A DNA stretch of 6,884 nt, from contig JAAFHQ010000322.1 in assembly GCA_013298445.1 (NCBI GenBank), positions 1-6,884 on the forward strand. The letters run 5' to 3'. The stretch comes from Chitinophagales bacterium (GTDB lineage Bacteria; Bacteroidota; Bacteroidia; Chitinophagales; Saprospiraceae). Below the pieces are notes generated by a model. That model saw nothing but the letters and a program-made list of their open reading frames with translations, ran no database searches and was not told the origin of the DNA. This document shows positions 1 through 6,565 of the stretch, piece by piece; position 1 is the stretch's first letter, and every line of letters begins with the position of its first letter. The position numbers and the translations under genes were made by a program.

Positions 1-390
1 AGGGATGTCTGTTCCCTTCAGGGCGTCGGCGATTTCCTGAACGGTAAATGGGTTCACCGTGGTACGCGCGCCAATCCAGAGTACGTCGATACCCGCTTTC
101 AGGGCTTCAAAAACGTGCTCGCGGTTTCCCACCTCAGTGGTCACTTTCAGGCCGGTTTCTTCTTTGACTTTTTTCAGCCAGGCCAGACCAGGTGCGCCTA
201 CGCCTTCAAACTCTCCTGGGCGGGTACGTGGTTTCCAGATTCCTGCGCGGAACAGGTCAATTATGCCATCGCTGGCCAGTTCACGAGCAGTTTGTAGAAC
301 TTGCTCTTCGGTTTCTGCGCTACAAGGCCCTGCAATCAGAATGGGTCTTTTATCAGCGCGCTCCAAAACGGGACAAAATGTCATTGCCAT
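1..390 (-). CDS. aroF: 3-deoxy-7-phosphoheptulonate (DAHP) synthase, type I-beta, 3'-truncated by window edge
   Basis: This enzyme condenses phosphoenolpyruvate with erythrose 4-phosphate, the first step of the shikimate pathway, in the cytoplasm. The first 130 codons are visible (start MAMTFCPVLERADKRPILIA) and the frame stays open to the window edge. Family motifs are clear: IAGPCSAE at residues 19-26 with the metal-ligand cysteine C23; FRAGIWKPRTRP at 47-58, the substrate-binding KPRT motif (K53, R55); TTEV at 84-87; and IGART at 106-110. The protein begins almost directly with the catalytic barrel, so there is no N-terminal ACT or ferredoxin-like regulatory domain. In many Bacteroidota this enzyme carries a C-terminal type II chorismate mutase domain; that part would lie outside the window. 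It is the last visible gene of the pheA-aminotransferase-tyrA operon, 11 bases after the tyrA stop. A second ATG lies at 384. The symbol is chosen by family; aroG and aroA are also used. Confidence 0.93.
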   Translation of the reverse strand, partial: MAMTFCPVLERADKRPILIAGPCSAETEEQVLQTARELASDGIIDLFRAGIWKPRTRPGEFEGVGAPGLAWLKKVKEETGLKVTTEVGNREHVFEALKAGIDVLWIGARTTVNPFTVQEIADALKGTDIP

Positions 391-401
391 GGTACAAGAA
401 C

Positions 402-1244
402 TTAAGAGATGATTTTACGAATTTGATTTGCTTCAGTAATGAGTTGGTGAAAAGTATCGAAATCCTTTTTGATCAAAAGGCTGCGAAACTGCGAAAGTCG
501 ACTGATGTGCTCGTCGAGGACGTCAAGCACATTGTCGCGGTTTTGGCGGAAAATGGGGATCCAGGTATCCGGTGAACTTTTGGCCAAACGCACCGTGGAA
601 CTAAATCCCGTGCTGGCCAATTCAAAAATGCGCTCAGCGTCCTTTTCTTTGGCCAAAACGGTCAAGGCCAGGGCAAAGGAACTGATGTGTGAAATGTGTG
701 AAATGTAGGCAGTATGGACATCGTGCTCTACACTGTCAAAATGGGTGATGCTCATGGGGATGGAATGGTAAAGGTCTTCAACGAGTTTCACGGCATCCGG
801 GTCGCTGTCGGCGGTATCACACAACACCGTGTATTTTTGATTAAAAAGGTTGGGAACTGCTGCCTCGGGGCCGGAGTATTCGGTACCCGCCATCGGGTGG
901 GTAGCCACAAAACGCCGCCGCATCGGGTGGCCTTGGACTGCTTCCAGAATGGGGACCTTGGTCGAGCCTACATCAATTACCACCTGTTTGTCGTTGATTT
1001 TATCCAACACCAGAGGGATTACCCGGGTCATGGAATCTACGGGGGTAGCTACAATGATGATGTCGGATTGGGCAATGGCTTCATCGAGCGGCATGTCCTC
1101 GTCGATGAGCCTGCGACGGTAGGCTTTGTCGATGTTGTCCGGATTGATGTCGACACCGATGATGCGCTGCGCGAAGCCATTCTCCTTGAGGGAGATGGCG
1201 AGTGAGCCGCCGATGAGTCCGATGCCGATTATTGAGATGGTCAT
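402..1244 (-). CDS. tyrA: prephenate dehydrogenase
   Basis: It oxidises and decarboxylates prephenate to 4-hydroxyphenylpyruvate, the tyrosine branch, using NAD(P)+. The 280-residue protein opens with a Rossmann domain (GIGLIGG, residues 7-13; acidic D32 at the end of the second strand suggests NAD). HPMAGTE at 116-122 is the family's active-site motif, the SHISHISSFAL stretch near 192-202 matches the second conserved histidine region, and FRQNRDNVL (N235, R236) is the conserved prephenate-binding region. The length equals a TyrA without a C-terminal ACT domain or fused chorismate mutase, so no built-in tyrosine feedback site is visible. I chose the ATG at 1244. An in-frame TTG at 1283 would add 13 residues, but it lies inside a palindromic repeat, and the extension has no family-like sequence, while MTISIIGIG is a typical TyrA beginning. 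It follows the aminotransferase gene after a 161-base gap filled with repeats. Confidence 0.93.
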   Translation of the reverse strand: MTISIIGIGLIGGSLAISLKENGFAQRIIGVDINPDNIDKAYRRRLIDEDMPLDEAIAQSDIIIVATPVDSMTRVIPLVLDKINDKQVVIDVGSTKVPILEAVQGHPMRRRFVATHPMAGTEYSGPEAAVPNLFNQKYTVLCDTADSDPDAVKLVEDLYHSIPMSITHFDSVEHDVHTAYISHISHISSFALALTVLAKEKDAERIFELASTGFSSTVRLAKSSPDTWIPIFRQNRDNVLDVLDEHISRLSQFRSLLIKKDFDTFHQLITEANQIRKIIS

Positions 1245-1273
1245 GTTGTCTGTAATGTCTGGTCTGTGATGTA

Positions 1274-1396
1274 CCCACGACAAAAATCATGGGCTAAGCT
1301 TTTTGTGTGGCCTCCCACGGCTCCTAGATTCCCACGACTAAAGTCATGGGGTGGCGCTGTGTGTGGCCTCCCACGGATAAATCCGTGGGTTGGCTG
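1274..1396. repeat. two tandem REP-like two-hairpin units (one decayed)
   Basis: Three 20-bp palindromes lie here: cccacgacaaaaatcatggg (1274-1293), cccacgactaaagtcatggg (1331-1350) and the perfect cccacggataaatccgtggg (1370-1389). They form two units with a period of 56-57 bases. Each unit is one palindrome of the first type, about 20 bases of spacer ending in tgtgtggcct, and one palindrome of the second type. In the first unit the second palindrome is broken: cccacgg at 1314-1320 is followed by unrelated ctcctagatt. The 17-base string ending in cccacgg is identical at 1304-1320 and 1360-1376. The complete unit, with a trailing ttggctg (1390-1396), recurs at 3528-3594. The block fills the gap between the aminotransferase stop and tyrA, 29 bases before the tyrA ATG. 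The paired-palindrome layout is like BIME/REP elements mobilised by RAYT transposases; that identity is inferred. Confidence 0.85.
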
Positions 1397-1405
1397 TGTT
1401 AACGT

Positions 1406-2599
1406 TCAACTGGCAACCTGAAAAGGCTGTAGGGCTTTGTACTTGGCGATGCGTACGTTAGCTTCCTGGAATAACTTGGCATCGGCGCACAAAGAGATAC
1501 GGATGTAGCCATTGCCTTGACTTCCAAAGATTCCACCAGGGGTAATGAACACATGGGTGGATTCCAGGATTGCATCGGAAAGGGCATACCCGTCGGGGTA
1601 GTAGTTGGGGATTTTGGCCCAAACAAACATCCCAACTTGATGCGGGTCGTAACTGCATTCCAGCAGGTCGAGTAATGCAAAAACCTCCTTGCGTCGTGCA
1701 CGGTACACATCGTTGAGTTCGGTGTACCAGGAAGGTGGGTTTTGAAGGGCTTTTACTGCGGCTTCCTGGATGGGTTTGAACATACCCGAGTCCATGTTGC
1801 TTTTGAAACGCACCACGGGTTCGAGGTATTCAGGCGCTCCTGCGAGCATGCCGACCCGCCAGCCTGCCATATTGTGGGCCTTGCTGAGGGAATTGAGCTC
1901 CAGGGCAACTTCCATGGCACCGGGTACACTCAACAAACTCATGGGGTTTTCATTCAGAATAAAGGTGTAAGGATTGTCGTTGACCAGCAGGATTTTATGG
2001 GCTTTGGCAAAAGCAACCAGATCCTTGAAATAAGCTGGATCAACCTGAGCACCAGTCGGCATGTTGGGGTAATTGACCCACATGATTTTGACCTTGCTCA
2101 AATCCTGTTTGGCCAGGGCATCCAAGTCAGCTTGCCAGTTTTTTTCTTCTACCAAATCGTAATCCCTTACCGTAGCACCCGTCAACAAACTCACCGAACG
2201 ATAAGTGGGGTAGCCCGGGTTGGGCACCAAAACTTCATCCCCCGCCTCCAGGTAACTCATCGAAATGTGCATGATGCCTTCCTTTGAGCCAATTAAGGGC
2301 AGAATCTCTTTATCAGGATTGAGCCGAACGCTAAAATATTCCCAATACCAATCAGCGAAAGCACGACGCAACTCAGGAATGCCCTGATAACTTTGATAAG
2401 CATGGGTATCCGAGCGTTTAGCTGAGGCAATTAAAGCGTCAATTGTAGCTTCACTGGGAGGTAAATCAGGACTTCCAATGCCCAGGTTGAGCACGTTTTT
2501 GCCTTCAGCCCGCATTTGTGCGATCTGTTTAAGCTTGATGGAGAAGTAATATTCTTCTACATTGCCCAATCTGCTTGCTGTTGAAATTATTGGTGTCAT
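1406..2599 (-). CDS. class I/II PLP-dependent aminotransferase (probable aromatic/prephenate-pathway aminotransferase)
   Basis: A fold-type I aminotransferase of 397 residues, the usual length for the family. Visible landmarks are the PLP-lysine motif NSLSKAHNMAGWRVG with K240, the cofactor-binding NYPNMPTG stretch (N176-G183, N179 as the pyridine-ring Asn), the NDNPY segment with D208 and Y211, and GYIRISL with R367 for the substrate alpha-carboxylate. The SLSKxxNMAGWRxG form resembles the LL-diaminopimelate/alanine/aspartate aminotransferase group. From its place between pheA and tyrA it probably converts phenylpyruvate and 4-hydroxyphenylpyruvate to Phe and Tyr, or prephenate to arogenate; this is inferred from context, and the sequence alone does not fix the substrate. 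The gap to pheA is 24 bases, so the genes are almost surely cotranscribed. The start ATG at 2599 gives a normal N-terminus. Confidence 0.92.
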   Translation of the reverse strand: MTPIISTASRLGNVEEYYFSIKLKQIAQMRAEGKNVLNLGIGSPDLPPSEATIDALIASAKRSDTHAYQSYQGIPELRRAFADWYWEYFSVRLNPDKEILPLIGSKEGIMHISMSYLEAGDEVLVPNPGYPTYRSVSLLTGATVRDYDLVEEKNWQADLDALAKQDLSKVKIMWVNYPNMPTGAQVDPAYFKDLVAFAKAHKILLVNDNPYTFILNENPMSLLSVPGAMEVALELNSLSKAHNMAGWRVGMLAGAPEYLEPVVRFKSNMDSGMFKPIQEAAVKALQNPPSWYTELNDVYRARRKEVFALLDLLECSYDPHQVGMFVWAKIPNYYPDGYALSDAILESTHVFITPGGIFGSQGNGYIRISLCADAKLFQEANVRIAKYKALQPFQVAS

Positions 2600-2623
2600 A
2601 GCATTAAAAGATTCTTGGTCGAC

Positions 2624-3514
2624 TTAAAAATCATACAATGTCCCTTGTTTGTACGCGCCCAACAATTTCAGGTTGTGCGTAACCGGACGTAGCGCCTCAT
2701 AAGCCTGATCCACACTTACATGCCCTTCGGCCACGTAGTCGATGAACAAGCGGTACTCCCAAGGCTGCCCAATGATGGGGGCAGACTGGATTTTAGACAT
2801 GTTGAAGTTGTAGGCCGAAAGGATAGCCAATACCTTATGCAAACTGCCTACGGTGTGGCTGACCCCAAAACTGATGGAAACTTTGTCCGCATCAGGGTCG
2901 GTGATGGCTTGATCAGCGCGTTGCAAAACCAGGAAACGGGTATAGTTTTTCTTATTGGTTTCAATGCTTTCTGCAAGAATTTCCATCTCATACAAGTCGG
3001 CGGCTAAGGTACTGGCGATTGCTCCCACAGTCTTCAAACCTTTTTCACGGACGTTGCGTGCGGAGAGGGCTGTATCTTCGGTACGAATCAATTGGATGTG
3101 TGGATATTGGCGGAAAAATTCCAAACATTGCTCGATGGCAACAGGGTGGGAGTGGACCTCGGTCAGGTCTTCAATTTTGACCCCGGGTAGCACCATCAGA
3201 TTTTGTTTTACCCGCAAGTAAACTTCACCAACGGCCATCAGATTGGCTTGGTCCAGAAGTTTGTAATTGGCCATTAAGCTACCTGCCAGGGAGTTTTCGA
3301 TGGCCATCAGGGCGGCATCCATTTCTTCACCTGCTTCCAGTTTTTCAACCAGTTCTTCAAAGGTCAGACAGGGAACGATGTCGATGGGGCGGCCTTCGAA
3401 GCACAAGCGTGCGGCGATCTCGTGGAAGGCACCGGGGAAACCCTGGATGCCTACTCTTAGGTTTGCCGTCTCTTGGTCGGCCTCTTTTTCTGATTCTGCA
3501 AGTAGCGTTTGCAT
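2624..3514 (-). CDS. pheA: prephenate dehydratase with C-terminal ACT domain
   Basis: It converts prephenate to phenylpyruvate, the phenylalanine branch. With the start at 3514 the protein has 296 residues. The catalytic PDT domain runs from about residue 18 to 200: VGIQGFPGAFHE near 21-32, AIENSLAGSL near 71-80, HSHPVAIEQC near 121-130 and the catalytic TRF motif at 192-194. An ACT domain follows (about 211-285), with SHTVGSLHKVL and KIQSAPIIGQPWEYRLFID in place of the GALH and ESRP motifs of classical Phe-regulated enzymes, so Phe feedback is possible but its site has diverged. No chorismate mutase domain is fused. It is the first gene of the operon. An in-frame ATG at 3544 would add ten residues (MTLVVGKKRS), but that ATG belongs to a palindromic repeat; I prefer 3514. 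Transcription reaching this gene must pass the attenuator terminator at 3733-3708. Confidence 0.93.
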   Translation of the reverse strand: MQTLLAESEKEADQETANLRVGIQGFPGAFHEIAARLCFEGRPIDIVPCLTFEELVEKLEAGEEMDAALMAIENSLAGSLMANYKLLDQANLMAVGEVYLRVKQNLMVLPGVKIEDLTEVHSHPVAIEQCLEFFRQYPHIQLIRTEDTALSARNVREKGLKTVGAIASTLAADLYEMEILAESIETNKKNYTRFLVLQRADQAITDPDADKVSISFGVSHTVGSLHKVLAILSAYNFNMSKIQSAPIIGQPWEYRLFIDYVAEGHVSVDQAYEALRPVTHNLKLLGAYKQGTLYDF

Positions 3515-3527
3515 ACTTCTCTTTTTT

Positions 3528-3594
3528 CCCACGACTAAAGTCATGGGTTAGTTATGTTTTGTTGCCTCCCACGGATAAATCCATGGGTTGGCTG
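3528..3594. repeat. REP-like two-hairpin unit before pheA
   Basis: The palindrome cccacgactaaagtcatggg (3528-3547) is identical to the copy at 1331-1350. After 20 bases ending in gcct comes cccacggataaatccatggg (3568-3587), then ttggctg (3588-3594), the same tail as at 1390-1396. The unit thus matches 1331-1396 in both hairpins, spacing and tail, while the spacer has drifted. The nearer hairpin ends 13 bases before the preferred pheA start, so it lies in the ribosome-loading region and could affect pheA translation (inferred). The repeat also supplies an in-frame ATG (3544) to pheA. Confidence 0.85.
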
Positions 3595-3595
3595 C

Positions 3596-3614
3596 TCCCA
3601 ATAGCATATTGGGA
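3596..3614. repeat. 8-bp perfect inverted repeat in pheA 5' region
   Basis: tcccaata and tattggga flank the loop gca, a perfect 8-bp stem. It lies directly beside the two-hairpin unit at 3528-3594 and adds a third stem to the untranslated region between the attenuator terminator and pheA. It is AT-rich in the inner half and has no T-run on either side, so it does not look like a terminator. Its role is unknown. Confidence 0.6.
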
Positions 3615-3658
3615 TATAATTTGGTTGGAGGTGGTAGGATTTTGGAGGCGAGCGTTAT

Positions 3659-3682
3659 CACACCCACACTTCACACCCACAC
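3659..3682. repeat. 11-bp direct repeat, GT-rich on the transcribed strand
   Basis: cacacccacac occurs twice (3659-3669 and 3672-3682), separated by tt. In operon RNA this reads as GUGUGGGUGUG twice, within a longer GU-rich run that continues to about 3690. It lies between the terminator and the pheA hairpins. No function is evident; it may be simple low-complexity drift. Confidence 0.55.
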
Positions 3683-3707
3683 AACACACCTGATATGGTG
3701 TATGGGC

Positions 3708-3733
3708 AAAAAAAAAGTCCCGCTTTGCGGGAC
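3708..3733 (-). terminator. intrinsic terminator of the pheA attenuator
   Basis: On the minus strand the arms GTCCCGC (3733-3727) and GCGGGAC (3723-3717) form a perfect 7-bp GC-rich stem with a 3-base loop, followed at once by nine T (3716-3708). This is a textbook intrinsic terminator. No annotated gene on the minus strand lies just upstream except the short leader ORF at 3837-3781, whose stop codon is 47 bases before the stem; it therefore ends a leader transcript, not a full gene. On the plus strand the same hairpin is followed only by a broken T-rich stretch, and no plus-strand gene precedes it. Confidence 0.9.
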
Positions 3734-3780
3734 CCTTTATTTTATCATCTGTTGTTTAACAGCAAAAACTCAGCAGTCCC

Positions 3781-3837
3781 TTATGATTGACCATAAAAGT
3801 AAAAGCTGAAAAAGTAAAAGCTGTTGTTCAAACGCAT
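3781..3837 (-). CDS. Phe/Tyr leader peptide (pheL-like)
   Basis: An 18-codon ORF from ATG at 3837 to TAA at 3783-3781 encodes MRLNNSFYFFSFYFYGQS. It holds five Phe (7, 9, 10, 12, 14) and three Tyr (8, 13, 15) codons, eight of the nine residues from 7 to 15. The codons from AGC at 3822 onward form an in-frame tandem duplication of five codons (S-F-Y-F-F then S-F-Y-F-Y), with 14 identical bases per copy (plus-strand 3795-3808 and 3810-3823). It starts about 20 bases after the predicted transcription start, has an A-rich stretch rather than a Shine-Dalgarno sequence before it, as is usual in Bacteroidota, and ends 47 bases before the terminator stem. Its role is to let translation report the supply of charged tRNA-Phe and tRNA-Tyr; the peptide itself probably has no function. 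Too short for standard gene callers. Confidence 0.88.
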   Translation of the reverse strand: MRLNNSFYFFSFYFYGQS

Positions 3838-3863
3838 GATGATGTCATTTTTTAAATGCTTCA

Positions 3864-3894
3864 CAAACCTAGAGAATTCTATTTGGAAACGCAA
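3864..3894 (-). promoter_or_regulatory. Bacteroidota-type promoter of the leader-pheA operon
   Basis: On the minus strand TAGGTTTG (3871-3864) matches the Bacteroidota -7 consensus TAnnTTTG exactly, and TTG (3894-3892) lies 20 bases upstream, within the usual spacing for the -33 element. Two runs of seven A on the minus strand (within 3908-3926) precede it and could act as an UP-like element. The expected start of transcription is about 3858-3855, giving a leader of some 20 bases before the leader-peptide ATG. No other match in the pheA upstream region is as good. Confidence 0.7.
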
Positions 3895-4066
3895 CCCTTA
3901 AAGGTCAATTTTTTTAATTTTTTTACGATTTCATAAGAAAAGAAACGGAAAACAAACAGCCCAGGCTGAGTTTTAAACGATTACTGGTCGATTATTGCTA
4001 TTTTTTGCGGAAAAATCGGATTTTAATTTGTTAATTTCGCGACTAACCGTATAAAATTAGGATCGT
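3895..4066. other. divergent intergenic region between the pheA leader and the DUF962 gene
   Basis: An AT-rich stretch with A/T runs at 3908-3926 next to the minus-strand promoter. A plus-strand promoter for the gene at 4067 should lie here, but only imperfect candidates are seen: ttaatttg at 4023-4030 and ttaatttc at 4031-4038, with a TTG at 4005-4007 that is 15 or 23 bases away. I see no operator palindrome, RNA gene or ORF. Confidence 0.5.
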
Positions 4067-4647
<581 letters not shown>

Positions 4648-4649
<2 letters not shown>

Positions 4650-5943
4650 ATTTTACCAGTTTTTCTATCAACCAATTCGCCACCAATTCATTTTCCTCCG
4701 GGAAAGTCCAGTGCCCAGTTTCCAGGAACAACTTGAGTTCTTTGGGGGCGGTGATGGAATTGTAGACGGCCCACATGGAAGTAGGCGGGCAAGTTTCGTC
4801 GTTGAAGCCCATTGAATAAAATGTGGGCACTTTGAGCTGTTTGGCAAAATTGACCACATCGTAATACGCAGCCGTTTTGATTTTGGCTTCGGTGTTGTTT
4901 TGTAGATTGTTTTTGTCAAAAATGTGTGGCCAGCCACCAGCGCGATTTTTCAAATAACCTACCATATCGGCTAAGGCCGGATAAATTGGAGCTGTCCATT
5001 TTACCCGCGGATCGAGGGCTGCCGTAACGATAGACAAAGCGCCTCCCTGACTACCACCAGTAACGGCCAGGTTACTACCATCATACTGAGGCAAACTCAC
5101 CAAAAAATCATTGGCACGTACACAACCCAGGTAAACCCGCTTGTAGTAATAACGATCGCGGTCATCCAGGTTGTAAGCCCAGTAGCCGCTGAGGTTGCTG
5201 CCCATCATGTCGTTGTACACACTTACATCCATGGTGACGGGTACGCCGTGAATGCCAATTTCCAGGGTGATTACTCCTCTTTCGGCGGTACGCACATCAC
5301 CCGCGTATGGGCGAGCGCCTGCGCCGGGTACCCGCAACAAGGCAGGGTATTTTCCTTCGGCCTTGGGGACACAAAGGATACCATAGACTCTTGCACCAGC
5401 CCGGAAGTTTTGGATGTTTACATGGTAAACGTTGACCTTTTCAGTGCAACGTTCGGGGAGTAGGGTCATTTTAGCATCGAGGGGCATTTTGGCCAGTTCG
5501 GCTTTGGCTCCATCCCAGAAGCTGTTGAAGTCGCTCGGCAGTTCAACCGCTGGTTGGATTTTTTCAGGATCAATGCCCGCTGTGGCCAGGCCACGGTATT
5601 CTTTGCCATCTACCAAGGCAGTGACGATGCAACGTAAAAAGCCAGGAGTACTCATGCTGCCGCCGGCCAGGGTGGTCATTCCTGTTTTGAGGGTGATGGT
5701 TTCTTGTTTGGTGGCGGGCATTTTTTCCGGACCAATTTCATAGCGAATTTTTGCATCCTTGACCAGGTTGCCATTGCGGAAGACGGATACACTAAAATTG
5801 ACGTTTTCGCCACTGCGGTAAGTCCAGTTGTCGTGGTCAGTACCGACGATCACCTTGACGAGCCTTTCAACGGGTTGCGCCTGCAAGCTGATGCCGCTCA
5901 GCACAATACTCAAGCATAGAAAGAGAAAAAAGAACTGCTTCAT
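4648..5943 (-). CDS. secreted acetylxylan esterase-like hydrolase (AXE1/CE7 family)
   Basis: A 431-residue secreted alpha/beta hydrolase. Residues 1-22 form a signal peptide (MKQFFFLFLC, hydrophobic core, likely cleavage LQA-Q). Residues about 27-124 look like a beta-sandwich, Ig-like domain (SGENVNFSVSVFRNGNLV). The AXE1 hydrolase domain runs from about 130 to the end, with nucleophile S298 in GGSQGG, acid D382 in GFNDETCPP and H411 in ETGHW. CE7 enzymes remove acetyl groups from xylo-oligosaccharides and cephalosporin C. Two CE7 hallmarks differ: the RGQ motif is replaced by a stretch around GIHGVP (230-235), and the final His is followed by Trp rather than Glu. The substrate could thus be another acylated glycan. 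It stands alone, convergent with the DUF962 gene and divergent from the DUF1648 gene, with no SusC/SusD genes visible nearby. Confidence 0.88.
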
Positions 5944-5996
5944 GATTGTTGATGTTTTTGTCTGTTAATGTAGTGTTAACTTAGGTCAAGTGTTTA

Positions 5997-6026
5997 TTGC
6001 AAAAGAAGTTAATTTCTTTTACTTTG
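5997..6026 (+). promoter_or_regulatory. Bacteroidota-type promoter of the DUF1648 gene
   Basis: TTG at 5997-5999, a 19-base spacer, and TTACTTTG at 6019-6026 match the Bacteroidota -33/-7 pattern (TAnnTTTG, 7 of 8). Transcription would start at about 6032, some 15 bases before the ATG at 6048. This also argues against the in-frame TTG at 5997 being the start codon, since it would be the -33 element. Confidence 0.55.
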
Positions 6027-6047
6027 TATATTCAAAAGCTTAAAGTT

Positions 6048-6533
6048 ATGTTTGGTCAAAAAACGGCATTTGATTACCTCATCGGACTCTTGGCTTTACT
6101 TTTGGTTTTGCTGCAGGTGTACCTGGTTTTTCAATACTGGCAACTGCTGCCAGAACGTATCCCCACCCACTACAATTTTGCTGGAGAACCTGATGCCTAC
6201 GGGGCTAAGACGACTTTGTTGTTCTTACCCCTGATTGGAGCTGGGCTATTTGTTATGCTTACCGTAGTGGGCTTGAATCCCCAAAGTATGAATTTGCCCG
6301 TTAAAGTGACGGAAGAAAATCGGGAATTGGTTTATGCCCAGGCCGTGCGGTTTATTCATTTTTTACGCATGTTGATCGGCGTTTTGTTTGGGTACCTGAT
6401 CTGGGGAACCATCCAGGTGGGTTTGGGTAAACAGACTCAGTTGGACAGCCGGATTTTGTTTGGTTTATTGGGGGTATTGGGAGTAGTCATGATTTGGTAT
6501 TTTGCACGTATTCCAAAAAGAAATAAAGAATAA
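6048..6533 (+). CDS. DUF1648 (SdpI-type N-domain) membrane protein
   Basis: A 161-residue membrane protein with about four transmembrane segments (roughly 8-29, 55-75, 102-124, 134-152). After the first segment comes LLPERIPTHYNFAGEPDAYG (33-52) followed by AKTTLLFLPL, the hallmark of DUF1648: LPxxIPxH, then GxPD, then K before the next helix. In Bacillus SdpI this domain belongs to the immunity protein against the SdpC toxin; most members have no known function, and this one lacks the longer SdpI C-terminal part, so no immunity role is claimed. I chose the ATG at 6048 because an in-frame TTG at 5997 adds 17 polar residues and overlaps a promoter-like site. A gap of 32 bases to the next gene suggests cotranscription. 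Confidence 0.85.
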   Translation: MFGQKTAFDYLIGLLALLLVLLQVYLVFQYWQLLPERIPTHYNFAGEPDAYGAKTTLLFLPLIGAGLFVMLTVVGLNPQSMNLPVKVTEENRELVYAQAVRFIHFLRMLIGVLFGYLIWGTIQVGLGKQTQLDSRILFGLLGVLGVVMIWYFARIPKRNKE

Positions 6534-6565
6534 TATCCAACGTTAAAAACATAACCCTTCCAGCC

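Larger units (their letters stand above)
3708..3857 (-). promoter_or_regulatory. ribosome-mediated transcription attenuator of the Phe/Tyr operon
   Basis: The leader transcript holds a Phe/Tyr-rich leader ORF, then alternative pairing segments, then the terminator. GGGAC directly after the leader stop codon (3780-3776) can pair with GTCCC of the terminator 5' arm (3733-3729), which would block the terminator; the small stem CTGTT/AACAG (3762-3758 with 3753-3749) fits inside that loop. In addition AACAGC in leader codons 5-6 (3825-3820) is complementary to GCTGTT (3763-3758). Proposed logic: when Phe- or Tyr-tRNA is scarce, the ribosome stalls on the aromatic codons and leaves GGGAC free to form the antiterminator, giving readthrough into pheA; when both are plentiful, the ribosome reaches the stop codon, covers GGGAC, and the terminator forms. 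Segments and complementarity are seen; the mechanism is inferred from trp/phe/his-type attenuators. The 5' limit is the estimated transcription start. Confidence 0.85.

Noticed and set aside
714..1205. Plus-strand ORF of 163 codons inside tyrA
   Set aside because: It is antisense to a clear TyrA sequence and has no recognisable domain; the same holds for the ORFs opposite the aminotransferase, pheA and esterase genes.
1245..1283. Longer tyrA start (TTG at 1283, 13 extra residues)
   Set aside because: The TTG lies in a palindromic repeat, and the extension is not TyrA-like; MTISIIGIG at 1244 is the normal beginning.
1274..1389. CRISPR array suggested by repeated palindromes with about 20-base spacers
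   Set aside because: Only three palindromes of two types occur, spacers partly repeat each other, the same unit recurs at 3528, and no cas genes are visible.
3708..3733. Terminator for a plus-strand transcript or shared bidirectional terminator
   Set aside because: There is no plus-strand gene upstream of it, and only the minus strand has the uninterrupted T run.
3588..3809. Plus-strand 73-codon ORF across the attenuator
   Set aside because: It runs through the terminator and antisense to the leader peptide, with low-complexity composition and no family resemblance.
5997..6047. Longer start for the DUF1648 gene (TTG at 5997)
   Set aside because: It overlaps a good promoter match and adds 17 residues before the typical hydrophobic N-terminus.
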